Translations under genes and position numbers: made by a program
Notes under the pieces: model-generated
What the model was told of the DNA's origin: nothing
Database searches by the model: none
Seen by the model: the letters and a program-made list of their open reading frames with translations, nothing else
Shown here: positions 27,467 to 42,200 of the stretch, piece after piece
How the letters are laid out: every line of letters starts with the position of its first letter
Numbering within the stretch: position 1 is the first letter of the stretch
NCBI RefSeq assembly: GCF_048771995.1
Contig: NC_133027.1
Span: 61,689,501-61,753,500, forward strand
Reading direction: 5' to 3'
Source: Taeniopygia guttata
Taxonomy: Eukaryota; Chordata; Aves; Passeriformes; Estrildidae
DNA length: 64,000 nt

Positions 27467-28288
27467 GGTCAAAAAGACACAAAGCAGAAATATGTCTTAA
27501 GCTGTATTCTCTTTTCCATGTTACATGGTTTATCATTTTGCAGCATGGCAAAACTCACAAGATCAGTCTGATAGTCAGTGTCACAAGGAGCCGTGCACGA
27601 AATTCACTAATTTGTTTTCTGCTCAGGCATTTTCTACTCATTACTGAGAATTACATCTACAAAGAGCAGGTGTGTCTCCCACAGTCGCTGGTATGCTTTA
27701 GAAGTTCAGAGGTTAATTCAGCATCTTCAAACATGGTCTTGATTCCAACTCTTGAACTTCTGTTTATGTAGCATCACTTCCCAAGCTCACTCTTGTTCTC
27801 CTGATCACAGTTGTCATCTTTTTGGAAAGGTTTGGAAAGGCCTTGTAAATTAATTTCATCTGAATTATGATTGGAACATCCAAGCTACTCACTGGTCTTT
27901 CAGAATCTTTATAGTGAATCGTACCACCCTGCTCATGAAGCTACACATGTTGTGAAGACATAAGTTCAGACAAAGGGACAGCCTGAAGGAAGGAACAGCA
28001 CAGATAAGCAGAGCAGCCCCAGTGCAGCTCAGCCTCTCAACATGGGCAAATTTCTTCCAGTAGCTTACATTAATGCCACAAAATTACTGAGATAATGAAA
28101 CTGCAAGGATTTAAAAAATAATGTAAAATATTAGGCTCCAGGAACCACTAATTTAGCTGCTTTTGCATGAGCAGACTGTTTTTTCACCCCATGTTTTAAA
28201 ACCCAAGAGCCTAGAAATGCTTAACAAAGCTGCTGAGATGTGTGTCTGCTGAAACTTGTTGATTTTATTTGCACACAGGCACACATAC

Positions 28289-28410
28289 ACTGGTATTAGC
28301 TCAGTTGGTCTGAGCATGTTTGATTCTTGTATGGGCCATTCACTTATAGAGCTGGACTCGATGATCCTTGGCAGTCCCTTCCAAATCAGAATATTCTGTG
28401 ATTCTGCATT
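28289..28410 (+). mobile_element. tRNA-Ile-derived SINE with CR1 tail (TguSINE1-like), internally deleted
   Basis: The head resembles tRNA-Ile: a perfect pol III A box TAGCTCAGTTGG (28297-28308), then GAGCATG, then a degenerate B box GTTTGATTCTT and GTATGGGCCA. About 30 bases corresponding to the anticodon arm are missing between the boxes. The tail GAGCTGGACTCGATGATCC and ATATTCTGTGATTCTG is a CR1 3' end. This architecture matches the SINE described from zebra finch and other passerines. It is the strongest clue to the host group. Confidence 0.85.
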
Positions 28411-30800
28411 CAACACCTTCTGAAGTGAGGTTCTGCTCTCTGATTGGGATTGAATTATTTATCTATTCCTAAATTATCTATATTTAATCATCACGATAAT
28501 CAATGTTATAATACTGTCTGTGTCATAAAACATGCAGAATGTAAGACATGGAGAGAGTTCAACTTTGCTTCTGGAATCTGAATTATTTCATGCTGATAAT
28601 TTTCATTTTTAAAATGTAAACTTTAATCTTGACTTAACGCTTTTTGATATCATATCATTCCATACTTTCAAGTGTTCCGGTTCGGATGATAAGTTCATTT
28701 ACCTATGAGCTACGGAGCGGTGGAGAGGGTGATGTTCCCGGGCTCTGTGAGAGGGAGCAGCACTTTTCCATATACGGATGCTGCTCTCTGCTGGAATGCT
28801 GCCGCGCTGCAGCTTCATTTTCCCCCGGGCCACTCGTCCTGGGCTCGCTGGAGGTGACACAGGCAAAATCAAGTTGCTGTCCTGATCCATAGGCTGGCTT
28901 GCTCTAAATACCAGCTACAGTGTTTTCCTGGCTGCCCTCCCCCTGGAAATTATGGCAGCTGAGAGGGATCCCTGACTTCTCTGCAAGGTTCTAAGAACAA
29001 AGCAAGGCGCGATTACCTCTGGTGATGTGTGGCAGTGCCGCTCACAGAGCCCTTCTGACCTTCATCTCCGCCCTGGATCCACGGCAGGAGCCGGGCCAAT
29101 CCCTAACTTCCCTGCAGCTTTCTTTACTTGCATGGATACGATCCGCTTGGGTCTAATTTCACTTCTAGCTTTCTTTTTTTTTTCTCTGAGATCTATCCCC
29201 TGTCTTCTTGGCAACCTATCCCTTTCCGAATGGCTGTCTAGTGCAGGAGGAAAATGAGCGGACTGGACTTTTCTGTAAGATTAGTGCCAGCCATCAGGGT
29301 TTGTAGTTCTGACATTCATAGATTTTGCTCTTCCTGAATTTAGTTTATACAAGATGACTTTTTAGTCATAGTTTATAGGGTAAGTACAGAGCTGTGCAAG
29401 AATGTAATGCAATGCAATCAACATGCCAAAAAGCCAAAAGAAAGTGTAATTTATGCCAATTTGTACTACCTTGATAGCTAAGCCCGGCAGAATATATTAA
29501 CAAATGATACTTCTAAATGATGCCATCTGCTATAATTTAATGTATAATCATGCTTTTAGTACAGAATACTAAAGAATGGTTTAAAAACTTTTAGAATATA
29601 TCTCAGAATTACAGTAATTTCTATTGATCCCAATTATGTCTCATAAAGCTTTGTTGATTTGTTTTTTCTTCCCTAAAATGTAGGCTGTTTTCATAAAGGA
29701 GCATTTGATTCTGGTTTGCAGACTGCATAAGCAGAAGGTCTCATAGGATAATCACCCATATTTATCCTGGTGCTGCAATACACAGTCCTCCTATTGGGCA
29801 GAAATAAAGCAGGATATTTACTGTATGAAGAGTTATTACAGGTAAAATTACAAAATTCAGTTTCCCACTTTGTGATAAGCACAGAATAGCTAGCTTTCTC
29901 ATGGAACTCAGATCTGATTTTGAACCAGCCTGTGCTATTTTAGAGCTTGCCTCAGAGCCCATATGAAGCCTGTCATTTTAAACCAGAGGAAAATATGGAG
30001 CTTTTTTATTATTTGAGTTCTAAATACATCTTGATGGGGTTTAAATCACAGGAAAATGTGTTCTTTCCTCATTAGAAACAGAATTGTTGCTACTTTCCTG
30101 TGCAGTCTCATGATATTGGTTTTAAGGGTTCTTGTTATCTTTATCAAAATATTTGTTTACTGTCAATTTAGAAAACTATTGAAAAACAAGGTCTTGAACC
30201 TTTCCAAAATAATCATCTCATGCAAAGGATCAGTACATTTAAATATTCTAAGTGATTGTTTTTAAGATATAAAACAAGTTTATATCTTTCAGCTGTAACT
30301 GAAACAAATAATTGTGAACATTTTATTGTATTTTGAGCTGTGGTAAATTTTGATCTTTATTTTTTATCTCCAAAACAAGGAAATAAAGCAATGTATTATA
30401 ATGTTTTGCTGCCATCTGCATAAAGACATTCTGGAACCTCAAGTATGTGTTGGGCAAAATAATACATTTGACAATTTCTTCCAAATCAAGAAGATGATTG
30501 ATGCAAAAATAAACAGAAATAGACATGCTACATTAAGATATGGGGATATTATATGACCAAGGAATCACAATAAGAGAACTTTTTGCTTGTTTGTTTCTTT
30601 CAGTGTTCTGTATTTCTTTTAAAAGAACTCTTAGGGAAAAAAAAGACAAATATATTGCCCAAAAGTGTGGTTGCTATGGATGTATTCCCAGCATTTTACC
30701 ACAGATATTTTTTATCTGAAAAAAACCCACAAGGTTGTTTGTTTTTTTTTTTAAGTTTATTTTAAATTCCTAGGCCATACATATTAGCATGAAAGTTAAA

Positions 30801-30827
30801 CCAGTTTATACCAGTTTATACCAGTAG
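30801..30827. repeat. 11-bp tandem repeat
   Basis: CCAGTTTATA repeated about two and a half times with an 11-base period. Confidence 0.85.
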
Positions 30828-31760
30828 AGGATATTATATGTTTTATAGTATCTCCTTTTCATTATTTTCTTGTTAAAATAGTTTTTCAAATACCATTCCA
30901 AGAACAAGAAAATAAAGATATTGATACACAGACCTTAGAAAGTACTTAAACAAAGTCAGTTTTCTGAAAAAAATGAGTGAAAGGTAGCTACAAATACATT
31001 TAGCTTGAAAAAACAGAAGGAAGTTTTCAGTTATAAGGGAAGCTCATTCTGGAACAGATTTTCAGTGGGTTGAGTCAGAATAGCAGCAACTAAATCCCAT
31101 CAGCTTATGAAGAATATAACATGGTCCTTGCAATCAGTCTTGAGAGCCCAGGAGGTCTCTTCCAGTGCTGTGTCCCTAGAAATAAGGTGTGTGTTTGTAG
31201 AGGGAGCAGCTCTCTGTAAATGGCCAGTATTTCTTAACCACTTTTTCCAGTGGTTTTCCCTCCTCTTAGAAGTACGAGCTTAGAACATCTGTGGATCTTG
31301 ATACCCAGTCTTAAAATCACAGCCCAGGTTGTGGTTTTGAAGTGTGCTGTGTGCAGCCTAGCACCTGATAATGATAATGGAATATCTTCTCATTACACAA
31401 GTTCTCTTTAATTAAAGGGAATTGAAGATTTTGCTCCTAGTGTTCACCTCCTAATCACCAACTGGTGGAAACAGCAGATTCCTGAGAGTTGACCCTCCTG
31501 TTACCTTAGATATGTTAGGAGATATGTCTCCTACTTGCCCTGGATTTCTCCTTCCTCCCTGAATTTTTATGCCACTGTTGGGACACAGGTTTGGTTCCTT
31601 ATTTATCAGCTTTCCTCTTTTTTTAAAGTACTAAACCTGCAGGATTATGACCAAACCAACTGTTGAGCTAACTTTGGTTTTGGAAGGTGCTGGAAGAAAC
31701 ATCCCCAAGTATGATGCAGAGTAATCTCTTGCCCCATAACCAGATCAATTGTAAAACAAT

Positions 31761-31849
31761 GATCTGGATATTATTTTCCTCCTATGGCACATTTCCTGGT
31801 GAGTTGATCTGGATATTATTTTCCTCCTATGGCACATTTCCTGGTGAGT
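31761..31849. repeat. Exact 45-bp tandem duplication
   Basis: The unit starting GATCTGGATATTATTTTCCT and ending GGTGAGT occurs twice head to tail with no mismatch in the shared 44 bases. The lack of divergence suggests a recent event. Both copies lie in non-coding DNA; short open frames pass through them only because 45 is a multiple of three. Confidence 0.95.
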
Positions 31850-34800
31850 GCAAGTTCTACTGTATTTATAATGTCTTTCTTTTTCCTCATCTGCATTCCA
31901 GCAGATCTGAGCAGGCCTAAAGGTCACTCTGCATGTAGCCAGAGTAGCTTTTTAAAAAGCTTTGAATGCTAATCCAGTTCCGAACTGCTTTGCATTTGCA
32001 TATTTGCTTAATCAGAAGTGTGTAAGGTCAGCACAGGAGCTTCATTAGGATATTCATGGCTAAAATTGCTCTCCTCATCACTTCTCTTAGAATGTTCAGC
32101 CCAGCTCTGCACAGGTTGCACACCTCCCTCATGCCCCTCCTGGAAGTGACAGCAGAGATAAAAACAGATACAGAAACAAGTGGGAAGGCTGAAACCCTCT
32201 AGCAAGTAAGGGGGCAGAGAGAGCTTGTATATGCCAACTGTGTTTTAGGCTGGGCTATTTTAGCTACTGAGACAATCAAAAAGAAGTCTGTTTGGGAAAG
32301 CAGAAGCATAAAGCAAAGATAAAGAAGCTAAGAGCTCCAGATGGCTGGAAGAAAGCTGTTTTAAAGAAAACTTAATTGTTAGTCAGCAATGATGGAAGGC
32401 TGCAATGCTTCTGGGGCTGGGTTCAAATTTACCCCACGGAATATTCCTTCCAAGGAGACAGTATTCTGCAGAAATCTGCAGCACCGCCTAAAAATTGACT
32501 CCCACTCTGTTCTATTGATATGATCTATGGAACATACCAGTTTCAGGCAGCTTGGTATGAAATAGCAACCTTTGCACACCTTTCCTTTAAGTATGTCAGT
32601 GAGTCTTCAGTGTCCCTATTCTCATCATCTTTCATATTCACCTGCTGCCCTGCTAAGAATTTTCATCTTATTGAGGTCATCATTTAATCCACATTCCTCA
32701 CCCACTGCAAACATCCCTTTCTTCCTTCCTCAGCTGCTTCTACCCTGATTTCTTCTACTAGTCACTGGCACGAAGCCTAACTGTACAAATATTTCACAAA
32801 ATAAGAGAGAATTTAGAAATGGGGAAGAGAAAATGCTAACAGATATATTAAAGGAGACAGGTACATGACTCTTTTAGAACATGAAAAACATATGAATGTC
32901 AGGAAGTTGCACTGCAGTATATGCCATACAAATATTTGACCTTCTGTACCTCTGCCTACCAAATGGGAGGCAAACATCCCTCATGTTCATTTGGCTGGAA
33001 GGACACAAAATGGCCTTGTGTGATATTTCCCTTAGCTCTTTTACTATTAACCACACACATTGACTTCTATATGGAATGAAAAATAGTGGGAAAACTCTGT
33101 TCCGGTCCAAGTGCAAGTAGTATCAGACAGATATTCTGTGCTGAAATTTTCACAGCCTTGTGAATAGACAACCATTTCTTTTTGTGACAGCTTAGAGCAA
33201 TAGAAGAGATAGTTAAGGCTTTCAATTTTATATTTCAGAATGAATAGGAACTTCAGCATTTACAGCTACTGTCCATTAGGGATAACTGCAAAGGCTATTT
33301 TGTGAAGATGTTTGAATACTATTTCCTCAAAGAAGGGAGATGTTAATAGAAGATTTCTATTCAAATTTTAAGAGGATTTTACAGTGTCTGTGGAGGCAAT
33401 ATAAGAAAACTTGTAGTTCTGAGAGTACAAAGACCATTAGTAGAGTTGAGAGGAATTAGAAAACATACATGTAGACAAACTGAACATCTGCTAAAGATGA
33501 GATGGCTTTTTAAGTGGAAAGTGGAATAATGCTAACAGATGGCCAGTAGGACAATTTTAAAAAATAGGAGTTGATTCCAAACATTGTCTTACAAGAATAG
33601 ATTCTGCTGTTCATTACATAATATTTTGGTCAGATTTATTTTTCAACATTTTCTAAAAATTAACTATCGTATCTCTGCCATATCTTTCCCTCTTTCTTGC
33701 TATTTACCCTTCCTCTAAAGTTTCATATTTCACAGGTTCAAGATTCACCTGTGTTTTGGTGAGATTCCACTGACTGCAGAAGTTTTAGTAAAAAGTGATT
33801 AAAGCCTGAAGAATGTAGCTCGATATAAAAGTAACTGTAATGAGTTTTCCTGTTTGTTAAGGTCATGATTTTTACAATAAAAGGTCACAGATCTATCTTC
33901 ACCAAGATCATGGCTTGCTTTTCCCAAACTGGTCCCCATCCTCTCCCTTGTACACTGTGTCAGCCCAAGCTGAGGAATTGTGATGCACCAGGTCGGGGAA
34001 CCAGAGCAGAGGGGAAATAATCCTTTTGGGAGAAATTATCTTTTGGCTTGAACTGTCACTCAGCTGCACTACTGATACTGCTAGCTGAGCTGAGGGGATG
34101 GCAAAGGATGTGACTGCAGGAAAAAGAGACTTACAGGCTACTTTTTCATGCAACAATATCCTCTTAAATAAATGTCCCATTAAAGCCTCAAGTGAAGCTA
34201 GAAGCAGTTGTAATAGGAATAAGCAAATGTTCAAGGTTGGCACATCACTAGAGACGGGTCATAAGTAGAATAAATACATCTCCACTCTAGCCCAAACTGT
34301 CTCTTTTGTCAGAGCCTAAACCCAGAAACAATCTATTTTCTTAACAATATTTGAAATGACACATAGTAGGAAAAAGCCCATCATTCTTGAGAGATTTTTG
34401 CCCTTGAAAATATTTGGGCTGAAGCTTTTGCAGTTTGTGTGATTTTTACCATTATTGTATTCAGACTGCTTTTGTCATTTAGCCTTGAATTTCAAGAGCC
34501 AAATATAAGCTGTGTACACTCCCTCCTCACTTCTGCTTCCCTCACCTGTAGGTAGGGGCATCTCATCAATGGAACAGACTGGATGAGTTGTTTTTCATGC
34601 AAACAGATTTATGAACCTTCAGCTTGTGATAGAAGGTTATATGTTAGTTTATGATGATGAATAAGCAAAGAACAACTTCAGAAAACCTTCAGTATCATTT
34701 TCCCCTTTGTTTCCCTGACTATAGAGACATATTCTTGCCATGTATCTCAGGGATCTGTGGTGACCAGAGACATGATAAAGGAGACATGAATAGGACACAA

Positions 34801-36051
34801 TAAAACATTGCAAAAAAAACCCGGCTCACATCCATGATTAAGTAAGCAAACAGAAAAACACCCCCACAAATTTCTACTGTTAGTTCAAAATTTTTAATAG
34901 TTTTCTTTAGATGAAAAACACTCTGGTTCCACTTACACAAGATAGTCCCTAGATTATTTCAAAGGGAATGTGGGCTTCTCCATTAAAGAAGCATGGGCAG
35001 TACTGCAATAAGCTGCTTGTGTAATAAAAGATTTTTCAGGAACATTTCTTAGGTTTAATGGCAATAGAGCTTACAAGAGCTAAAGATCTGGCAACTCACG
35101 AACTAGTCTGTCTGTCTAGAGCTCAGCAAGGAAAAGAGTTCTGAAATAGAAATCTTTTGATCTTAAAATGACAAGATCTGAATAGTAAAACCCCCTCTCA
35201 TAAGAAACACAGGCTGTAATTATGGCACATCTATTATTTAAAATGTTCTTGAAAATTCACATAAAAGCTGTTCAAAACAAAGTAAAGCATTAGGTCAGGG
35301 AGTGGTCTGTAATACTGGGAAAAAAATAAAATACATTTCTGCCTTCTTTGTTCAAGCATTTCCTTGACATAACTGCCATGCAGTATATAAAATATTTGGT
35401 ATTAGTTTATTCTTTCCCTGTAAAAATGGATTTTAATTTATTCTATTTTGTTTCAAATAAGACCCCGTGCATGCGTCTGCAAAATCTTTGCTGAGGCTCA
35501 AGTCTTTCCCTTCCTATACAGCCTCCACCCTGGCCAGCTGAGCTGTATTTGTGTCTGATGGTTGGTAAATCTGGCAGAGTCACTGTTAATATGTTAGCCA
35601 CAGCTATTATAAACAAAATTCTGCAGTGTAACTGTCTCACAGCAGACATCAATTAACCTAGGAAAATGAGTGAGCTGGAGCTTAGTCATATTTGATAATT
35701 AATGTGTGATGGTTTCTAACCAAAATTAATATAGTGATGGAGTAAAACATATGGAATAATGCTTAAGCTTACATCAAAGGCAAATATTGAATACATTAGG
35801 ATACATTATCTCTACTCTTTCTGCAGTATGCATTATGTTCTGTTAAGATGTGATGTTCTGAGTTTCTGCCTGGGCTTCTTAGAGACTTTGTGTGATGGCT
35901 CACAAATGTGTTCCCCAGTGCCCTCCTCTCCAGCACTCTTCCAATTCAGCTATCATTTTTTTTTGTTTATTTCAGATGAAGCATTAACACTCATTATCTG
36001 TCAGTGGAATAAAAAAAGAAAACAAAACAAAACCTTTAAGACACAACAACC

Positions 36052-36066
36052 TTTTTTTTTTTTTTT
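36052..36066. repeat. Poly-T run, 15 bases
   Basis: A T homopolymer 25 bases after an AAACAAAACAAAACC stretch. Simple sequence. Confidence 0.85.
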
Positions 36067-39000
36067 CAGATGAAATTTGATTTGATCTTTCCTGGGTGAC
36101 ACTTCTGATGTTATCAGTAGGAAAAGCCTTCAAAGAAAATGGGTATCAAGCCTGAAACATTACATAATGCTGAGTTGAAAGACAAAGTGTTTTTTGGAAT
36201 TTTAATTTTTTTTAAGCAGCTGGCTTTAAGTGAACACGCCATCACTGTTATAAAATATTCAGAGCCTCATACATATCAAACAGAGACAGAGTTACTAGGG
36301 CAAACAAGCTCACATGTCCATTAAACAAACACTTCAAATTTTTCCTGAGCCCACTCTAGGTCCTTACAATACCACTAGTTTTAATTGATTTTTACCCAGC
36401 CCCCATTTTTTCTCTTTTTATGGTAATTTTCAACGTTCCAGGACCCTGCTGGCTTCGTGAGGGAGCAGACTGGCATGCAGTCATGGGACCCAGAGATTAA
36501 AAGACTTCTCCATGATAGGTCATTAGCCATTCCACTTGCTGCACTGTAGCTCATTTTCCCATTCCTAATTGATCACTCCATTGATCAGACATTATGAAGA
36601 TGGCTTAGTAACCTAAGCCTTAGCTTTGAAATGCAGTCGACACTGCAATTACCTGAAAGTCTTCAAGGGTGCCTGCAATTTTCAGACAGAGGCTCAGTTA
36701 ATCAAAGATTCTGGCTAATGGAAAGGAGGGAGAAGAGCTGTTTCAGTTGGGTTCCCTAAGGCCAGGACATTCAAGAGAGATGGGAATAAATGAGAGAGAG
36801 GAGAAATGTGCCTGCAAAAATTTCTGTGCAAAAGTCTTGTGGGGTACCAGTGCATGCTGAGAGGAGATACAGAAGCCCCTGTGCTGAAGATGGGCTGCCA
36901 TAACTTGCACCTGCTGACAGGTGCAACAAAAACACTTGCTGAGCCATCCCCAGAAGTAGGGGTTGTTGGACCCAGGAGTTTGAAATGCTTCACGAAGTCT
37001 GTTCCATACAGATCAATATGACATTAAAATGTGAAGTCTCTACTATTTTCTCTGGCGTTGCAGATCCTGCCAAATAATGTTTTTCCTTTGTATTTGCTAA
37101 TTATTGTCCTACTGCCAGTTAATATGCATCATGCTCCAGGTGAGCACGTCATGGTATAGGTCATCTGCTCTGAAGACTGTGCGCATTGTGGTACAGAGGA
37201 TATTTCCCTTTGAAGGCAGTTTATAAATCTTACTGGGCTTCTTCATGATGAAAGGCACTATAGATACATAAGAGATCAAAGCTGTGTAAAGATCAGTGGT
37301 ATTTGTTTGCATGAGGTTTCTCTTTCTGTTCCTTCTGAGGATTTTGAGCTTCAAAGTTTCAGCTTTAAAGAAACTCAAAACCCAAAAGAAAACCCTAGCA
37401 AAACCCACCATGTTATAGCTGGTTTGAGGTCAGGCCAGCCAAGGGCCACAGGATTCCATTGTGAACTCAAAAAGCTCTTCTCCAACATTCTCTATCTGGT
37501 AGCAAAAGCTGACAACCAGAAAATTGTTGGTCTTTCTTCATGACAGTAGAGTCCAGAGCAATAAGTTTTGAAGGGAAAGAATATGCTGCTTAACAACAAA
37601 GAGGGAAAAACCAGCTTAACTCAAACCAAGTGTTTCAATTTTGACTTGTCAGCCTGCTAGCAAAGTCATTATATTTGTGACTATACAGTAGCAATTGGCC
37701 TAAAAATTCAGATTAATTTATTATACAATTTCTGGTATAGTTTTTAAGGTGCACTTTATTTTTCACTTAAATGTTTTAACATTGATAATTTTGAAATATG
37801 CTTCTGCAGACATCTGTAGGAATTGGGAATAGAAATCCAGTACGTTAATTGAAAAGAACTGGCTGCAAGGCATTGTTTGTGACTGCTATGTACTTTGATA
37901 TCATATTAGTGTTTGGCATCAAGTAAGTCATTCCTGATATGTGAACTTCTGTTTTTCAACAGCATCACTGCAGTAAATTTTCTTTAATTCATAGCGTGTT
38001 CTAATAATGACATAAAATAAACTTGTGACCCGTAACAACAGATTTCTATAACAGAGTCACACTATGGTCCCACAGGACATTCCAAGACATTACAAATACA
38101 AATACATAATGTAGAAAGGCAATTTTTAAAAAAGGCAGATAACCCTGTGTGCCCAATCTGAAAATCCTTCTCCTCCAAAGGGCTGCAAAAAAAGTATTTG
38201 TCAGTATTGTCTGTTTATCTATTATCAATAAAGCTGTTACTGTGAGTATCTAAAATCCACACATCTAAAACCATTTCTCTTTTTTCTTCATTCCTTTTAA
38301 AGAAATAAAAAGGACCTAAATAAAAGGAGAAGGAAAAGTAATAAAGAACTGCTATGGATCTACATATGTCTCTGTAGAACAACAGAGTATGAAAGCAATG
38401 AACCAGACCCAGATATACGAGTGAATCCCAGACTTTCTGCAAATCATCTCCACAGTACTCTTGAGATAAGTTGTACCAAATAATAAATAAGCTGCGTAGC
38501 CAAGCAGAGTAGAGAACAATAACCTGTCCAGTACATTTTATCAATTTTAAGTCATAGTCCAACAGCCAAGGGGAAGGATAGGAATCAGGAATAAAGTTTA
38601 ATCAGTTGCTATTGCTTGCAAGAACTCCAGAGGCCTTACAGAAAAGACAAATGCAAATCAAGTCCAGCGGTGCACAATAAAAGTAAATTCAGACTTGTGG
38701 TGAAAATGTTTCTTCTAGGGAAGAATTCAGAAAATGTTTCTCTACTGGAAAAATCCAACCAACCATGAAAGTAAATGTTCCCATTCTGAGTTGGTTTTTT
38801 TGGGTCTTTTTAAAGGAAGAGCAAAGCAGAAAGCATTGAATTTTAAATAGGTCTTCATGTCCCAGGAGACTATTCTGGGGCATATCTGGCACAGGAGGTA
38901 TCCCTCTCCACTGTCAAAACTCTTCCCCCTTTATGTTAGATATTCTTGAACTTTACCCTTTCCTATCCCAAGTCAATAGCTTGACCACAAAATTGTCAGT

Positions 39001-39220
39001 CAGCTCCTAAGGTTTTTCCTCTTCGTCTCCAGTGTAATAACCACTGTGTTATTTACATTCAATGAAACAGATTCAGCAGGGGCTAATGAGGCAGGTGCTG
39101 TCCCTGCATATTCCTAAGCCATACATATGGCAACAGAGGTTTGGTCTGGGAAACTTTCCTGTGGCTGAGCGGGCTGTGCTGCAGAGCAATTGACAACTGC
39201 TCAAATTCTTTGGAGTGACA

Positions 39221-39272
39221 GAGTGAGTGAGAGTGAGTGAGTGAGTGAGTGAGTGAGTGAGTGAGTGAGTGA
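39221..39272. repeat. (GAGT)n microsatellite
   Basis: About 13 GAGT units with one interruption near 39231. It probably varies in length between individuals. The minus-strand open frame with repeated LTHS is its shadow. Confidence 0.95.
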
Positions 39273-42200
39273 CAGCTGCACCTCCATCCTCGGGAGAGGA
39301 AAGCCTTGCACTGGCAGGTGAGTGCGGGAGAGAACTGCACCCATACCCAAATTGCTCATTGTCAACTACCTGCTCACTGCTCTGCTGATGATCAGAGTAA
39401 CACCTCAGATTGGAAGGAGAGCAGGATCCAGTTGTCAGGCTGATGAATAACTGAACTGATTCTCCTGAAGCTCCGGTTACTAGCAAGAAGTCTTTCACAG
39501 AAACACGTGTACAATTAAATAAAACTGATGATTTTACAACATGGAGGATTAAAAATTTCTTAAACTATCTGCATAACAGACTACAAAATCTGATTTGTTC
39601 CCTTCCAGAACCTCAGGATTAGGCCTCAAATATGCCTGAATAAGGTCTCTGCATATAGCTTTATTTAAATGTGAAAGGAAAAATAACTTGTCTGTTCACT
39701 CCATTCTAAATTTGTAGTGCTCAGCACCCATGAAATGGATTGCTTATGGTAAGATGATGTCTTTTTTGTGCCTTCCAAAGTCTGTGAAGAATGTTTTCCT
39801 GGTTAATAGGTTGATTTAAATTGTATATGCTCCAGAACATAAATATGGTTATTTATCATACTTGCCCAAGATAATGACAGTAAAGAAGACAAGGCTGAAA
39901 TTCTTTATGATTTCCTCTCTCTCACAGCCAGTGACATTCAGCACACAATACACAGATGGCATGCCACATAAAGGATTGCATTAGCTGTTAAACATTTTTT
40001 CTTCCCATTAACTAATTTAACAATATGTCCACACTATGAAAGAAATAGACAAATTACAGAAAACTTCTGTCAGCTTAATCCCGATTGCCAAAACAGGCCA
40101 TTTGCCCAGATGGGATTGTTTTCTGGCCTATCAGGTTTGAAACATCTAGAAATTCTTCAAACACCAGCCCAGATTCCCACAGTGTTGATTCAGCTCTTCA
40201 TCCTTAATTGCATTTCAGGCATGTAACTCTCTGGAGAGTTTTGACTGACAGCCTAAATATTGAAGGCTACTCCGTTCTGCATGCATGTTAGGTGACCTGA
40301 ATTTTCTGAAAATATGAGCTCTTAGGAGCCTAGTTTAAGTCAGCAAATTCCATAGGTGACAAAAATCACAGCAAAAGCCCCTGAGATTTTTTTGCCAGAA
40401 TGGGCAGTGGACCAATTTAAACAAACATTCCCAGTTTGTTTTAATTTGCTACCTTCTAGAGCAAATACACTGTTAGTGACTCTGGGGCTATTGGTACTGT
40501 GGGAGCTCCCTCTGTAATCATGAGCATAGCAGAGCAGGGCAGGCTCCTGATGTTTCCTCATCACCTTTTGTTTTTTCTTCTGGCTTCTAAGCAACACAGG
40601 AGTATGGAGGAAGCTTGTGGATTTTTAAGCATTAGCCTACAGGCTAATTTTAAGAACATACATGCTTTCTGTTATTCCTACAACTAAATGTGACCAGAAA
40701 GTTGAGAAAAATCAGCAGAAATAAAAGAGACCAGCTGAAGAGTAGCTTGAAACAATTTAAACTCACCTGTGGCCTATTCTACATTATCGACTCTGAGTAT
40801 CATTGTTGCAAATATCACCTTACTTCAGTGTAACTTTCTGCACAGGAAAAAGTTGATGAAAATAAACTTCTGTTTTGTTCTTACACTTCCTTGAAACAGA
40901 AGGAGAGTAAGCCATTTTTAAATAAAAGAAAGCTGTCAGGGGGTCACTGATCCACTAACTTTTTTTGCACCAGTATCTACTTCAATTTGAAAAATTGTTA
41001 GGTTTTTTTTTAATGTCTATTTTCTATTGTTGTTTTTAATCTAAATTTTATTTGCTCAGTTTCAGTAACTACATACACTATGTTATTTAGCAGCTATTAG
41101 TATACCACATTCTTTTCCCACTATTTGTTCAACCTTTTGTTGTGGTTTCCAGTAACTCTTTGACAATTAGTTTCATAGAAAGAAAAAATGACCCATCACA
41201 AAACCAGCAGAATGTTCACTGAGTGAAGAGAGCTGCACACTGCAGTAACAAATATCCAAGATCTCCTGTGTTTTTCATGTCAACTGAGACTTGATTTATG
41301 CTTGCACTCTTCTACACAAACCCTTATCTAGAGAAAATCCATTTCCAGCCAAAAGCACAGAATAAAGTTTGGAATATGATGAGCTATGAATTCCTCTCTC
41401 TTTGAAACATGTTTAATGTTCAGCCTTATACCTCAACATGGATTTGTGTTATCACTCTGTACTTGCCCTGTAAGTGTGATTCTATTTTAAAGATTTGTCT
41501 GTATATTTCACTGTTAGCATTTTTTGAGGAGCATCATCTTGTATGTCCTTGTTACTGGGTACCCCCAGACTTAAGTACTCTGATCTGTCATAATGAATTT
41601 TTTTTTTAATAATACAGTTACACTAATCAAATGGCTAACCATTTCCAGAAAGGACAGTTCTCTCGTGCCAAGACTCACACCTACCTATCCCTCAGAGCTC
41701 TAAAGTGCTAGAAGAACACTCATTTTCCTTCTGAGTTTCTCCTGAACTGTGTCCATGTGCAGTCACTGTGCCAATGGGAGTAAGCAAGGGTAGGACAGCT
41801 CTCTCCAAAGGCAGCCAGCAGGCAGGACAGATCCCACACTTTGTACAATTCCAGGGACTGCCATTCACTTCAGTACAGGGCAAGCCACCCTCTAGCCAGC
41901 CTTTCTCCATTGAACATGCAAGGCACTTTGAATGACTGATTTAGGTGAGCTATTTAACCCAGATGAAGATGACCCAAATCCTACCTCAGAAACTAAAAGT
42001 AATCCTAAGGACATCATGCAATTTGCATTTATTTAGTCCATTTCAGTATCTGACCAGCTATAATGACACAGCTGCTTGTTAAACTTGGCAAGTCAGCACT
42101 AATATGCTTAACTGTAGGCAAAACAGGTATCACCACTCACATGAAACTAAAAAAATACAAAAATTCTACTATTTTTCATGTGTGTATGTTGGCAGTATTC

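Larger units (their letters stand above)
24341..28288. other. Intergenic, AT-rich
   Basis: No gene supported. It holds a T/G-rich tract at 27.16-27.33 kb and a 24-base T run at 27443-27466. The short open frames over these tracts are simple-sequence artefacts. Confidence 0.65.

Noticed and set aside
28289..28332. tRNA-Ile gene
   Set aside because: The A box is intact, but the anticodon arm is missing and a CR1 tail follows, so it is a SINE head and not a tRNA gene.
31030..31185. Possible decayed CR1 3' end (CAGGAGGTCTCTTCCAGTGC-like)
   Set aside because: The resemblance is limited to one short motif and the rest is too diverged to call without a consensus alignment.
39083..39498. Minus-strand open frames with repeated LTHS peptides
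   Set aside because: Generated by the (GAGT)n microsatellite.
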